DNA of 64,000 nucleotides from Eubacteriales bacterium (GCA_030625815.1 DAOUQF010000019.1:1-64000), one strand, 5' to 3'. Positions 16,737-25,937 are shown, counted from the stretch's first letter. Made by a program: numbers and translations. Notes: a model not told the origin generated them from the letters alone.

Positions 16737-19134
16737 ATCTTAATTTTGCTTCAAAATCCTTTTCCAGACGCTGTAAAATTTTATTTTGCACTTTCACAAC
16801 TTCCTCGTCAGTCAAGGTTCGATCCGATGCTCGATATGCAATGGAGTAAGCCAAGCTTTTCCAGCCTTCCGGAACCGGTGCGCCCATGTAGACATCGAAT
16901 AGTTTCGTTGCCACCACCAATTTTCCGCCTGATTCTTTCATCGCCTTTTCAAGGGATTTAGACGGCAGCGCTACGGGTACCAGCAAGGCCAAATCCCGGG
17001 TGATTGCCGGATATTTTGGCAATGGCTGATAGGTCTTTTTGTCCTCGGCCAACTTGTGGAATGCTTGTAAATTCAATTCAGCGGCAAAGATAGATTGATC
17101 AAGATCAAAATTTTCCGCAACGATTGGATGAATCTGTCCCATTCGTCCCACCGTTTGACCATCGATAAGAATCCGCGCGCATTGTCCAGGATGGAAACTA
17201 GGATCGGCAGTCTCGGGTTCGTATTCCACATTTGACAAGTTCAACCCAAATAACAAGGCTTCCACACTGCCCTTGAAGGAAAAGAAATCCGTGTTTTCGC
17301 TGACTTCTGCAATGACCATCAACATTTTTTCAATCGGCAGTTCCGTAACGGGGATTGATTTCGGAATAAAAACATTTCCCAATTCAAAAGCAGCCATTTC
17401 TTTTACGCCGTGATTCATATTTCGGGAAACCACTTTCAGCATATTCCCCAGAAGCGTCGTTCGCATGATGCTAAAGTCTTCTCCAAGAGGATTCATCAAT
17501 CGAATCAATTGACGCTTTGGACTCGCTTTAGGTATCCGCAATTGATCGTAAACCTTCTCGCTGATAAAGGAATAGGTCATAATCTCATTGTATCCCAATC
17601 CCCGCATAACCTCTTTTGCCCGATCTTCCCGAACACGCGCTTCACTGTAGCGTCCTTGTCGAACCTCCATGCGAAGCGGTGCCGCCTCGATATTATGGAA
17701 TCCGTAAATCCGGCCAACCTCTTCAATCAAATCAGCCTCAATTTTGATATCGCCTCGATGGCTTGGCACTTGAACATCGATTACATCGCCCTTGCAGGTC
17801 GCATCAAAACCAAGTCGTTCCAAGGAGTCCAATTGATCGGCAAGAGGGATCGATACGCCCAGAAGCGCTGCAGCGCGTTCCAACCGCATGCTAACCGTCT
17901 CGGCTTGATAAGCAACCGGATAGGCGTCAACCACGCCATTCACTACGATTCCCGCTCCCAGTTCTTCCAATAAAGCACAGGCGCGCTGGCATGCATAAGC
18001 CACCATTTCAACATCCAGATCTTTTTCGAATCGATTGGAGGCTTCTGTACGCATTCCCAAAGCCTTGGCCCCAAGACGCACGGTTTTTCCATCAAAATTC
18101 GCCGATTCAATTAAAATAGTCGTTGTCGTCTCCGAGATTTCAGAGTTTCCACCGCCCATAATTCCAGCTAGAGCAATCGGTTTGATCTGATCCGCGATCA
18201 CCAACGCATTTTCGTCAAGGTTTCGCTCTGTACCATCCAAGGTCATCAGGGTTTCTCCTGGTTGCGCCCGGCGTACACGAATCTCTTTGCCGGTTACCTT
18301 TTCGACGTCGAAGGCATGCAGGGGTTGCCCCGTCTCCAGCATCACATAGTTAGTTATATCGACGACATTATTGATGGGACGAATGCCTGCCTTCATCAAA
18401 CGGATCTGCATCCAGACGGGAGAGGTTTCGATCTTGATTTCCTTTACCACGCGACCCATATATCGCTTGCAAAGGTCGGCGGCTTCAATCGTAACCGTAT
18501 TGAGATATTCGTGAATATCTCCGTCGCATTGCTTTGCTTCAGCTTCTGGAATCAGGATCGATGTCGACAAGGTCGCAGCCGTTTCTCTCGCCATGCCGAT
18601 CATGCTTAGGCAATCCGGACGATTATTGGTAATTTCAAAATCTATCACATCGTCGTAGAGCTTCAATGCGTCTCGAATATCGTCGCCCAAGGTATACTCA
18701 TCCTTCAGGATGAAAATTCCGTCCTTTGCCTCTTTTGGAATGACAGAATCTCCAAATCCCATCTCTTCAAGAGAACACATCATTCCTTCCGAAACCTCGC
18801 CTCGAAGCTTGCCCTTTTTAATCTTGAAATTTCCAGGCAAGACAGCGCCCACAGTCGCAAGGGGAATGACATCACCTTCAGCGATGTTTTTCGCTCCAGT
18901 TACGATTTGCAGGGGTTCTTCTCCACCTATATCAACCTTGGTAACAACCAATTTGTCAGCATCAGGATGAGGTTCGATGGAAATAATCTTCCCTACCACA
19001 ATCCCCGTGCATTTAAACCCATATTTTTCGATGGAATCGGCATGAGAGCCGGACATCGTCAAGCGATCGGAAATCATTTTGCCCGATTGCTCAATTTCTA
19101 CATATTCTGATAACCATTCAATGGATACTAACAT
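16735..19134 (-). CDS. pheT: Phenylalanyl-tRNA synthetase beta subunit
   Basis: The 799-residue beta subunit of the alpha2-beta2 enzyme that charges tRNA-Phe. The N-terminal EMAP/OB tRNA-binding domain is clear (VVGKIISIEPHPDADKL near residue 45), followed by the B3/B4 editing domain, the B5 domain and the C-terminal ferredoxin-like anticodon domain ending YRASDRTLTDEEV. It begins 12 bases after pheS and ends in a strong terminator. Confidence 0.97.
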   Translation of the reverse strand: MLVSIEWLSEYVEIEQSGKMISDRLTMSGSHADSIEKYGFKCTGIVVGKIISIEPHPDADKLVVTKVDIGGEEPLQIVTGAKNIAEGDVIPLATVGAVLPGNFKIKKGKLRGEVSEGMMCSLEEMGFGDSVIPKEAKDGIFILKDEYTLGDDIRDALKLYDDVIDFEITNNRPDCLSMIGMARETAATLSTSILIPEAEAKQCDGDIHEYLNTVTIEAADLCKRYMGRVVKEIKIETSPVWMQIRLMKAGIRPINNVVDITNYVMLETGQPLHAFDVEKVTGKEIRVRRAQPGETLMTLDGTERNLDENALVIADQIKPIALAGIMGGGNSEISETTTTILIESANFDGKTVRLGAKALGMRTEASNRFEKDLDVEMVAYACQRACALLEELGAGIVVNGVVDAYPVAYQAETVSMRLERAAALLGVSIPLADQLDSLERLGFDATCKGDVIDVQVPSHRGDIKIEADLIEEVGRIYGFHNIEAAPLRMEVRQGRYSEARVREDRAKEVMRGLGYNEIMTYSFISEKVYDQLRIPKASPKRQLIRLMNPLGEDFSIMRTTLLGNMLKVVSRNMNHGVKEMAAFELGNVFIPKSIPVTELPIEKMLMVIAEVSENTDFFSFKGSVEALLFGLNLSNVEYEPETADPSFHPGQCARILIDGQTVGRMGQIHPIVAENFDLDQSIFAAELNLQAFHKLAEDKKTYQPLPKYPAITRDLALLVPVALPSKSLEKAMKESGGKLVVATKLFDVYMGAPVPEGWKSLAYSIAYRASDRTLTDEEVVKVQNKILQRLEKDFEAKLR

Positions 19135-19146
19135 CGTTTCCCCTCC

Positions 19147-20169
19147 TTAGAACTGATCAATAAACCGCATATCATTTTCAAACAGCAAACGGATATTGGA
19201 AATCCCGTACTTCACCATGGTGATTCGATCGACACCCAATCCAAATGCAAATCCGGTATACTTCTCTGAATCAATTCCACAATTTTCCAACACCTTAGGA
19301 TGAACCATGCCACAACCCAATAGTTCCATGCTCCAGCCCGTGTAATGACAAGCCTCGCAGCCCTCTCCCCGACATTTCAGGCAAGAGACATCCACTTCGG
19401 CACTCGGCTCAGTGAATGGGAAGTGATGCGGACGGAATCTCGTTTTGATATCGTCTCCAAAGAGTTCATGAACAAAGGTTTCAATGGTGTCGATCAGGTT
19501 TGCCATAGTGACGCCCTCACCCACTACCAAACATTCCATCTGATGGAACATCGGTGAATGCGTATCGTCTACATCATCGAAACGGAATGTTCGTCCCGCG
19601 GTTACCATGCGAATCGGCGGTTCCACGTCCTTCATGGCACGAATTTGAACCGGCGATGTCTGTGTCCGAAGCAAAAGTTCGGGATTGATATAAAAGGTGT
19701 CGGACATATCTCGAGACGGATGGCTTTCCGGCGCATTCAACGCATCAAAATTGTTATAGACGGTTTCAATCTCAGGTCCCTCTACGACATCGTAGCCCAT
19801 GCGGCTAAACAGGGCTTCCAACTCTTCTTTGACTTGCATCAATGGATGATGATGACCAACCTTTTTTTGCACGCCATCCATAGTGACGTCGATCCGTTCT
19901 TCCAAGAGTTGTTTTTCCAAAGCCAATTGTTTCAGGCTTACCTTGCGTTCCTCTATGGCTTGACTCAAAGCCTCGCGCACTTGATTCGCCACCTCGCCGA
20001 CAATCGGTCTTTCCTCCTTCGGCAATTTTCCCATCTGGCGCAAAACCTGCGTAAGTTCTCCTTTTTTCCCTAAAAATTGCACACGGATTGTATCGAGCGA
20101 TTTCAAATCGGCAGATGCGTCAATGCTTTGCAATCCATTCTTTTGAATCTTCAATAATTGTTCTTTCAT
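19147..20169 (-). CDS. pheS: Phenylalanyl-tRNA synthetase alpha subunit
   Basis: The 340-residue catalytic subunit with an N-terminal coiled coil and class II motifs. Motif 2 region TAGRTFRFDDVD and motif 3 GFAFGLGVDRITM near residue 310 are intact. The zinc-ligand-like pairs CLKC and CEAC near residue 270 are normal for many bacterial PheS. A T-box leader precedes it. Confidence 0.97.
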   Translation of the reverse strand: MKEQLLKIQKNGLQSIDASADLKSLDTIRVQFLGKKGELTQVLRQMGKLPKEERPIVGEVANQVREALSQAIEERKVSLKQLALEKQLLEERIDVTMDGVQKKVGHHHPLMQVKEELEALFSRMGYDVVEGPEIETVYNNFDALNAPESHPSRDMSDTFYINPELLLRTQTSPVQIRAMKDVEPPIRMVTAGRTFRFDDVDDTHSPMFHQMECLVVGEGVTMANLIDTIETFVHELFGDDIKTRFRPHHFPFTEPSAEVDVSCLKCRGEGCEACHYTGWSMELLGCGMVHPKVLENCGIDSEKYTGFAFGLGVDRITMVKYGISNIRLLFENDMRFIDQF

Positions 20170-20195
20170 GTTCGTTCGCCCCTTCCCTTCAAAAT

Positions 20196-20420
20196 AAAAA
20201 AAAGGAACACTTCGTCAGGGACGAAGTGTTCCGCGGTACCACCCTAATTGTCTTGCGACCTCTCATCTGATAACGGCTAAACCGATCCAACTTACTGATT
20301 TCAGTCGGATAGCTCAAAAGTGAAATTCCGGTTTTCGCCCGTTATCTTTCAGCCTTCGATAACTCTCTGTAATGCGACCGTACTATGCTTTCTCATTGCT
20401 TTTTTATTCTATTCGTGACT
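20196..20420 (-). promoter_or_regulatory. T-box leader of pheST (specifier TTC)
   Basis: The T-box AGGGTGGTACCGCGG lies at 20245-20231 and the terminator GGAACACTTCGTC / GACGAAGTGTTCC plus T-run at 20232-20196. The specifier by the GAA-N-codon pattern is TTC (20334-20332), a Phe codon, matching the downstream genes. Confidence 0.93.
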
Positions 20421-20421
20421 G

Positions 20422-20450
20422 ATTATATCATGTGTGTCAAGAAACTTCAA
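20422..20450 (-). promoter_or_regulatory. pheST promoter
   Basis: The minus strand has TTGAAG (20450-20445), 17 bases, then TATAAT (20427-20422). It overlaps the 3' end of the upstream methyltransferase gene. Confidence 0.7.
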
Positions 20451-21222
20451 TCATTTGATCGGATTGAATGGCATACATCAGAATTCCAGCTGCAATCCCT
20501 GCATTGAGGGATTCAGCCTGGCCCGTCATGGGAATTTGAACCCGCAAATCCGCTGCCTCAATCCATTCTTGACGAATCCCATTGGCTTCATTTCCGATAA
20601 TGAGCGCCACTTGATTCTGAAAACAAATATCGGTCAATGACTTCGAACTTTGCAAGGAACTCGCGATGCATTGATAGCCCTTGGCTTGCGCCCCGTCAAG
20701 CGAGTCGGATTCCCAAGGATGCAACCGCAGGGAAAAAACACCGCCCATGGATGAACGAATCACCTTGCTGTCATAGCAATCCACAGAACCTTTGGTTAAA
20801 AAAACGTCTTGAAACCCAAAGGCTTCAGCAGTGCGCAGAATCGTTCCCATATTCCCCGGATCTTGAATCCGGTCAAGAATAAGAATTCTTCCGCTCCACT
20901 CCCCTTGGCTTTCAATGCGTTCAGGCATGGAAACGATCGCTAGAATCCCTTGTCCATGCACTGTTTCACTAAGTCTTTTCCAGATTTTTTCGTCGGCCAG
21001 ATAAATAGGCGCTTGAATGCGCTCGAGAATTTCCGTTCGCTGCGGTTCTTCCTGGAATTGTTCCGTTACGATAACAGCTTCAATATTCTGGTCGGCGGCT
21101 TCAGCGGCCGCCACCAAACGAAGTCCTTCCACAATAAACTTGCACTCTCGTTGCCGATATTTTTTCAATTTTAATTTGATCCATCGCTTCGCTTGTTCTT
21201 GAGACAATCGAATGACTTCCAC
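20437..21222 (-). CDS. TrmH/SpoU family RNA 2'-O-methyltransferase
   Basis: The 261-residue enzyme transfers methyl from SAM to a ribose 2'-OH in rRNA or tRNA. The N-terminal about 100 residues form the substrate-binding domain. The SPOUT knot motifs are LDRIQDPGNMGTILRTAEAFG (motif 1), IIGNEANGI (motif 2) and IPMTGQAESLNAGIAAGIL (motif 3). It overlaps the ktrA stop by one base and lies just upstream of pheS, where Bacillus has ysgA. The exact target nucleotide cannot be read from the sequence. Confidence 0.9.
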   Translation of the reverse strand: MEVIRLSQEQAKRWIKLKLKKYRQRECKFIVEGLRLVAAAEAADQNIEAVIVTEQFQEEPQRTEILERIQAPIYLADEKIWKRLSETVHGQGILAIVSMPERIESQGEWSGRILILDRIQDPGNMGTILRTAEAFGFQDVFLTKGSVDCYDSKVIRSSMGGVFSLRLHPWESDSLDGAQAKGYQCIASSLQSSKSLTDICFQNQVALIIGNEANGIRQEWIEAADLRVQIPMTGQAESLNAGIAAGILMYAIQSDQMIEVS

Positions 21223-21878
21223 TAACGTTGTCCTTCTTTTTCCAATTGAATCAATTCTTGATTGTTTCCAATTACGACTAAAATATCTTCACGATCAATT
21301 ACCTCGTCTGCCGCGGGAGAAATGTTGATATTGTCATTGTGCTTGATTGCAATGACATTGATTCCGTATCGGGTAGGCAGCTGAAGTTCAACCAAGGTCT
21401 TCCCTTCCCACTCCTTCAAAGCGCTAACCTCTACGATCCCATAATCAGGAGCAAATTCTATATAATCCAAGAGATTGGACGAAACCAGGTTCCTCGCAAT
21501 ACGAACACCCATATCCCGTTCCGGATGAACGATGCGGTCCGCGCCAAGCTTTTCCAATACCTTCCCGTGATTTTCGTTCTGCGCCTTGGCAATCACCATG
21601 CTGACGCCCAATTCCTTGACAATCAGGGTCGTCATAATGGAGGCCTCCAGATTGGTGCCCAAGGCAACTGCCGCTACGTCAAAATTACCGATCCCAATGG
21701 CCTTCAAGGTTGTTTCATCCAAGGCATCCGCTTGAACCGCGTGGGTCACATAGGGAGAGATCTCCTGAATTTTTTCAGGGTTTTTATCAATAACCATAAC
21801 ATCATATCCCAAATCAAAAAGTGTTTTTGCAAGACTTGATCCAAATCGACCGCATCCTATTACAACAAATTGTTTCAT
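21222..21878 (-). CDS. ktrA: Potassium uptake regulatory subunit KtrA
   Basis: The 218-residue cytoplasmic RCK protein gates the KtrB channel. The Rossmann motif GCGRFGSSLA is at residues 8-17, with an acidic residue (DK) after the second strand typical of nucleotide-binding RCK domains, and a TrkA-C domain from about residue 140. It follows ktrB by nine bases. TrkA of Gram-negatives is twice as long, so KtrA fits better. Confidence 0.92.
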   Translation of the reverse strand: MKQFVVIGCGRFGSSLAKTLFDLGYDVMVIDKNPEKIQEISPYVTHAVQADALDETTLKAIGIGNFDVAAVALGTNLEASIMTTLIVKELGVSMVIAKAQNENHGKVLEKLGADRIVHPERDMGVRIARNLVSSNLLDYIEFAPDYGIVEVSALKEWEGKTLVELQLPTRYGINVIAIKHNDNINISPAADEVIDREDILVVIGNNQELIQLEKEGQR

Positions 21879-21887
21879 TTATGCCTC

Positions 21888-23255
21888 CTACCCAACATTG
21901 ATATTTTCTTCCGCAAAACGATAAATCCCTTTACTCTTCTTTGTCTGCTCCGCCAAGGCAAAAGCGATCGTTAGAGGACCCAATCGTCCAAAAAACATAT
22001 TTCCTACAATCAACAATCGTCCAAACACGGTCAAGTCCGCTGTGATCCCGCGACTTAATCCAACCGTCGCATACGCGGATACCGTTTCAAAAAGGATATC
22101 CAAAAAGTCGGCATGTTCTGTTATCGCCAATAACAAAGTGCTGGCAATACAGACAGTAAGACCGAGCGTAAAGATTGTAATGGCTTTGTTGATGGCTCGT
22201 TTCGGGATTCTTTTCTTATAGAGCTCCACATCTTCCTTGCCCTTTATATTGGATAGAATCGTTAAATAAACCACGCCAATCGTTGTAGTCTTTATTCCCC
22301 CCGCCGTAGAACCGGGAGATCCGCCAATAAACATCAGCAGGATGATGAAAAACGTCGACGCATCGCGCAGACTGCCCATGGGTATACTGTTGAAGCCAGC
22401 GGTTCTCGGAACAACCGATTGAAAAATCGCTGAAAGGATCTTCTCCGTTCCTGACATAGCACCCAGGGTTTCCGGATTTGTAAACTCAACCAGATAGATA
22501 AATATAAAACCGACTACCAATAGGCCGCTGGTAATGACTAGGGTTAATTTTGTATGTATGCTCAATCGCGACATGGGTTTTTTCATTCGAATATTCTGGA
22601 AAAGATTGATGAAAACAGAAAATCCGATTCCCCCGATCACGACCAAAATACTCATCGTCATAATCACCAAAAAGCTTCCCGCATAACTCTCCATGCTATT
22701 GCCGATCAAATCAAATCCCGCATTGCAAAAAGAGGAAACTGAATGGAAGATCGCAAACCAAATTCCCTTCCAGAACCCAAAATCAGGCACAAACCGAAAG
22801 GACAGGATCAAGGCGCCAACCGCCTCAATAAAAAAGGTGGAATACAGGACATATTTCGTCAATTTTACGACGCCGGACAGGGTTAAATTGTTCAGTTCTT
22901 CCTGCAAAATCAATCGGTTTTTCAGAGTGATCTTGCGACCCAGCACCAAGGCTACCAAGGTTGCCATAGTCATAAAACCCAACCCGCCAATCTGAATCAG
23001 CACCAGTATGATCAATTTCCCAAAAAAAGTCCAATGTGCTGCCGTATTCACGACAACAAGCCCCGTTACGCAGACTGCCGAAGCAGAGGTAAAAAGGGCG
23101 TCGATAAAACCAACGCTATTCCCATCAATAGAAGCGATGGGTAAATTCAGAAGCGTTGTTCCCACTAAAATCAATAAAAAGAAACCAATCGCCAGAAAGC
23201 GAGCTGGCCGTGCGCTAATCTCATCGAGACGACTTCGAATATCGATTGTCATCAT
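21888..23255 (-). CDS. ktrB: Potassium uptake channel subunit KtrB (TrkH/KtrB family)
   Basis: The 455-residue polytopic membrane protein forms the K+ pathway. It contains the four pore-loop repeats of this superfamily, visible as SAVCVTGLVV, SSFCNAGFDLIG, RTAGFNSIPMG and the last near ATVGLSRGIT. Gly residues in these loops act as the selectivity filter. ktrB precedes ktrA in one unit with its own promoter. Confidence 0.93.
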   Translation of the reverse strand: MMTIDIRSRLDEISARPARFLAIGFFLLILVGTTLLNLPIASIDGNSVGFIDALFTSASAVCVTGLVVVNTAAHWTFFGKLIILVLIQIGGLGFMTMATLVALVLGRKITLKNRLILQEELNNLTLSGVVKLTKYVLYSTFFIEAVGALILSFRFVPDFGFWKGIWFAIFHSVSSFCNAGFDLIGNSMESYAGSFLVIMTMSILVVIGGIGFSVFINLFQNIRMKKPMSRLSIHTKLTLVITSGLLVVGFIFIYLVEFTNPETLGAMSGTEKILSAIFQSVVPRTAGFNSIPMGSLRDASTFFIILLMFIGGSPGSTAGGIKTTTIGVVYLTILSNIKGKEDVELYKKRIPKRAINKAITIFTLGLTVCIASTLLLAITEHADFLDILFETVSAYATVGLSRGITADLTVFGRLLIVGNMFFGRLGPLTIAFALAEQTKKSKGIYRFAEENINVG

Positions 23256-23289
23256 CTCCCGTCTGTCAAATTCTTCATGCTTTGCATAT

Positions 23290-23318
23290 ATTGTAATTCA
23301 AAGGCGAAAACAAGTCAA
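23290..23318 (-). promoter_or_regulatory. ktrBA promoter
   Basis: The minus strand has TTGACT (23318-23313), 17 bases, then TACAAT (23295-23290). The 5' leader is only about 30 bases, too short for a c-di-AMP riboswitch. Confidence 0.8.
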
Positions 23319-23346
23319 AAAAATAAGTTCCCAGAGGGAACTTATT
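23315..23346 (-). terminator. Terminator of infC-rpmI-rplT
   Basis: An 11-bp stem AATAAGTTCCC / GGGAACTTATT (loop of three) is followed by T residues on the minus strand; it overlaps the rplT stop. Confidence 0.9.
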
Positions 23347-23698
23347 GTACACTTTCCTTGGCAAGATTAACCAATGCTGTAAAACCTGCAGGATCATGAA
23401 TTGCCATTTCTGACAACATTTTGCGGTTTACTTCGATCTCTGATTTTTTCAAACCATTGATAAAGCGGCTGTATGACATTCCATTCAAACGGGCTGCCGC
23501 ATTGATTCGGGCAATCCAAAGCTTTCGGAAATCACGTTTCTTTAATTTACGTCCGATATAAGCGAAGCGCATTGAGCGCATAACCGCTTGGTTCGCTGGA
23601 CGGAACGAACGACTTGCTGAGCCATAATAGCCTTTTGCTAATTTTAATACTTTCTTATGCTTCTTTCGTGCGTTCATCGCACCTTTAACTCTAGCCAT
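23342..23698 (-). CDS. rplT: Ribosomal protein L20
   Basis: 118 residues, the full family length. It begins [16 protein letters not shown] and carries the basic N-terminal extension that helps early 50S assembly. It is last in the conserved infC-rpmI-rplT operon. In Firmicutes L20 represses this operon through the leader. Confidence 0.98.
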   Translation of the reverse strand: MARVKGAMNARKKHKKVLKLAKGYYGSASRSFRPANQAVMRSMRFAYIGRKLKKRDFRKLWIARINAAARLNGMSYSRFINGLKKSEIEVNRKMLSEMAIHDPAGFTALVNLAKESVQ

Positions 23699-23721
23699 CT
23701 TAAATCCTCCTATCGATCAAC

Positions 23722-23916
23722 TTAGTACGGTAGCATTTGTTTCAGTTTTTTTTCATCACTTGGGCAAGCAATTTTCCCTTGTCTCAACTGACGCTTTCGC
23801 TTCGGAGATTTAGACTTGAATAAGTGACTTGTAAAATTGCTGTGTCGTTTGAATTTACCAGTTCCAGTTTTTTTAAATCGCTTTGCAGCTCCGCGATGAG
23901 ATTTCATTTTAGGCAT
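23722..23916 (-). CDS. rpmI: Ribosomal protein L35
   Basis: A 64-residue, highly basic 50S protein beginning [14 protein letters not shown], the standard length and start. It lies between infC and rplT. Confidence 0.98.
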   Translation of the reverse strand: MPKMKSHRGAAKRFKKTGTGKFKRHSNFTSHLFKSKSPKRKRQLRQGKIACPSDEKKLKQMLPY

Positions 23917-23934
23917 GATAAAGCCTCCTCTCGA

Positions 23935-24441
23935 TTATTTTTTAGGTGTCAGAAACATTACCATGTTTCGGCCTTCCATACGTGGCAGTTTTTCTACTTC
24001 GCCATATTCAGCAATCATCGTGACAAATGTTTTCAACACTTCACGACCAATATTAGTATGACCCAATTCTCGTCCTCTAAAACGGACGGTTACTTTTACC
24101 TTGTTCTCTGCTTTCAAGAATTTGATCGCATTGCTCGCCTTTACTTGCAAGTCGTGGGAATCAATCCTTGGTGTCATACGAACTTCTTTAATATTAATGG
24201 TTTTCTGGTTTTTCTTCGCTTCCTTTTCTCGCTTCGACTGCTCATATCGGTATTTGCCATAATCCAAGATTTTGCATACCGGTGGCTTTGCGTTGGGAGA
24301 AACCATCACCAAATCCAATTTTTTCTCTTGTGCAATCCGCAATGCTTCTTTAGTGGGTATAACGCCCAACTGTTCCCCATCACTATCGACTACACGGACT
24401 TCGCGCGCGCGAATTTTTTCATTAATATAGAGTTCTTTGAT
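23935..24441 (-). CDS. infC: Translation initiation factor IF-3 (ATC start)
   Basis: About 168 residues. IF-3 binds the 30S subunit, prevents early 50S joining and checks start codons. The family start (KELYINEKIRAREVR) directly follows an ATC codon at 24441, eight bases after AGGAGG. An in-frame GTG at 24450 lies inside that Shine-Dalgarno itself and is implausible. Rare AUU/AUC starts are typical of infC and allow IF-3 to repress itself. The N- and C-domains are complete. Confidence 0.93.
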   Translation of the reverse strand: MKELYINEKIRAREVRVVDSDGEQLGVIPTKEALRIAQEKKLDLVMVSPNAKPPVCKILDYGKYRYEQSKREKEAKKNQKTINIKEVRMTPRIDSHDLQVKASNAIKFLKAENKVKVTVRFRGRELGHTNIGREVLKTFVTMIAEYGEVEKLPRMEGRNMVMFLTPKK

Positions 24442-24454
24442 ACAAAACACCTCC

Positions 24455-24574
24455 TAAAAAAAATAGCGGATAGGCTCACCTATCCGCATCAAAACTCAAT
24501 TTTGAGTGATAACCTTATAAGCTTTCGCCATAAGGTGAGAAGCGGACCTCCTACTTTCCTTATACAACATTATT
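24455..24574 (-). promoter_or_regulatory. infC leader with attenuator (L20-type leader)
   Basis: About 115 bases of leader between the promoter and infC. It contains hairpins ACCTTAT...ATAAGGT and CTCAAAATTGAG, then the strong terminator GCGGATAGG / CCTATCCGC (24487-24466) with an eight-T run (24463-24456) immediately before the ribosome binding site. This matches the design of the L20-controlled leader in Firmicutes, where L20 favours termination. The exact class is my inference. Confidence 0.8.
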
Positions 24575-24603
24575 AGTATACATGGTGGTGATCACTTTGT
24601 CAA
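24575..24603 (-). promoter_or_regulatory. infC operon promoter
   Basis: The minus strand has TTGACA (24603-24598), 17 bases, then TATACT (24580-24575). Confidence 0.85.
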
Positions 24604-24691
24604 ACACAGATAACGATCCCGCCCTACTGGATTTTAGTTTATCAAATCATCCAGTCTTTGTACAGCTTTTTGTAAACCGCAGTTTTTGCAA

Positions 24692-24722
24692 GAAAAAAAC
24701 GAGGAATACTTCTTCCTCGTTT
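24692..24722 (-). terminator. Terminator of the tRNA cluster
   Basis: The stem AAACGAGGAA / TTCCTCGTTT (loop of six) is followed by T residues on the minus strand, five bases after the tRNA-Cys CCA end. Confidence 0.88.
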
Positions 24723-24727
24723 AGATT

Positions 24728-24801
24728 TGGAGGCGCCACCCAGATTCGAACTGGGGGTAAAGGATTTGCAGTCCTCTGCCTTACCACTTGGCCATGGCGC
24801 C
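24728..24801 (-). tRNA. tRNA-Cys (GCA)
   Basis: Folds as a 74-base tRNA on the minus strand with acceptor GGCGCC/GGCGCC, the T-arm GTTCGAATC and encoded CCA (24730-24728). The anticodon GCA is at 24769-24767, giving cysteine. Discriminator base is U, as expected for tRNA-Cys. Confidence 0.97.
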
Positions 24802-24806
24802 TTATT

Positions 24807-24881
24807 TGGAGCGAAAGACGAGATTCGAACTCGCGACCTTCGCCTTGGCAAGGCGAAGCTCTACCACTGAGCTACTTTCGC
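24807..24881 (-). tRNA. tRNA-Gly (GCC)
   Basis: A 75-base tRNA on the minus strand with acceptor GCGAAAG, D-arm GCTCAGTGGTAGAGC, T-arm GTTCGAATC and encoded CCA. The anticodon GCC is at 24849-24847. It lies between the Phe and Cys genes. Confidence 0.97.
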
Positions 24882-24887
24882 AAATAT

Positions 24888-24963
24888 TGGTGCCCAGAGG
24901 CGGAATCGAACCACCGACACGGGGATTTTCAGTCCCCTGCTCTACCGACTGAGCTATCTGGGC
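24888..24963 (-). tRNA. tRNA-Phe (GAA)
   Basis: A 76-base tRNA on the minus strand with acceptor GCCCAGA, T-arm GTTCGATTC and encoded CCA (24890-24888). The anticodon GAA is at 24930-24928. It is first in the cluster, directly after the promoter. Confidence 0.97.
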
Positions 24964-24979
24964 TAACTGCGACTTCTAT

Positions 24980-25008
24980 ATATTACAATATCACTCGGTA
25001 AAAGTCAA
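24980..25008 (-). promoter_or_regulatory. tRNA cluster promoter
   Basis: The minus strand has TTGACT (25008-25003), 17 bases, then TAATAT (24985-24980), about 16 bases before tRNA-Phe. Confidence 0.75.
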
Positions 25009-25055
25009 CGGGTCGCAGTAAAGTTCCATTATTAAAAATTATCTGAATTCCAGGA

Positions 25056-25937
25056 TTACCCATTCACTTCCTGGATTAAGCCCAATAGATCCTCTCGGCT
25101 AAAATGATAGTCCGTATTGCAGAAATGACAATGCATTTCTGTTGAGTCATCCTCCTCCAGCAGGGTTTTCAATTCCTCCTCGCCCAAAGCAAGCAAGGCC
25201 TGTTCCATTCTCTCCCTCGAACAGTCGCACTCCCAAAACACCGGCATTTCATCCATAAAATCCAATTCAAAAGAAGGCAGTAAAACTGCCAGTCGTTCTT
25301 TCGGGTCGGCTGACTCCTGCGCCGCCTTTGTAAATGACGGCATGGAAGCTACATCCTTTTCCAGTTGAACCAAGACCTTTTCAGGGATATCAGGCATCGT
25401 TTGAATGACAATCCCCCCGGCTATTTCCACTTCCCCGTCTTTGTTGAATAAAACGCCAAGATTCACAACGCTGGGCTGTTGTTCGCTCGTTGCGAAATAA
25501 TAGGTGAAGTCTTCAGCGATTTCACCGGAAATCAGGTTCGATCGTCCGATATAGGGTTCCTTTAATCCGAAATCGCGAATAATAATCATCTGTCCTTCTC
25601 TGCCGACATAACCGCCCACATCCAGCTTCCCATTTGATTTTAAGGGCAATTCGATTTCAGGATGATCCACGGTAGCCTTAATGCCGCCTGTCGATGAGGC
25701 AACCAGAATAAGCCTTCCTGCAGGACCATTCCCTTGGACCTGGATGGTTATCTTGTCGCGAAGATTTTTCATCATGCTGGCCATAATCGCAGAGATGGCA
25801 GCCGTTCTTCCCAAGGCAGCCGTTGCAGTCTCGCTCAGTTGATGAATCTCTTTCATTTCTTTTGTCAATTCAGTGGTGTCCGCCAAAAAAAAACGGAAGT
25901 TTTGTCCGCGATCCATCCCACGTAAAATTCGATTCAT
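25056..25937 (-). CDS. hslO: Redox-regulated chaperone Hsp33
   Basis: About 293 residues. Hsp33 holds unfolded proteins during oxidative stress and is switched by a zinc-bound Cys cluster. The four Cys are present near the C terminus as ECDCSRER and CHFCNTDY. The ATG at 25937 after AAAGGAG is preferred to the upstream reading from 25964. It overlaps the methyltransferase stop by four bases (ATGA). No clear terminator follows; the tRNA promoter lies 48 bases downstream. Confidence 0.95.
   Translation of the reverse strand: MNRILRGMDRGQNFRFFLADTTELTKEMKEIHQLSETATAALGRTAAISAIMASMMKNLRDKITIQVQGNGPAGRLILVASSTGGIKATVDHPEIELPLKSNGKLDVGGYVGREGQMIIIRDFGLKEPYIGRSNLISGEIAEDFTYYFATSEQQPSVVNLGVLFNKDGEVEIAGGIVIQTMPDIPEKVLVQLEKDVASMPSFTKAAQESADPKERLAVLLPSFELDFMDEMPVFWECDCSRERMEQALLALGEEELKTLLEEDDSTEMHCHFCNTDYHFSREDLLGLIQEVNG

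Noticed and set aside
23256-23341. A c-di-AMP riboswitch ahead of ktrBA, as in Bacillus ktrAB
   Set aside because: The gap is 86 bases and is filled by the rplT terminator and a sigmaA promoter; no room remains for the aptamer.
23824-24576. A 250-codon plus-strand frame opposite rpmI and infC
   Set aside because: It is fully antisense to two conserved genes and their leader, with no similarity to a known protein.
24582-25001. Reading frames across the tRNA cluster on both strands
   Set aside because: The stretch is occupied by three complete tRNA genes with promoter and terminator; the frames are by-products of tRNA sequence.
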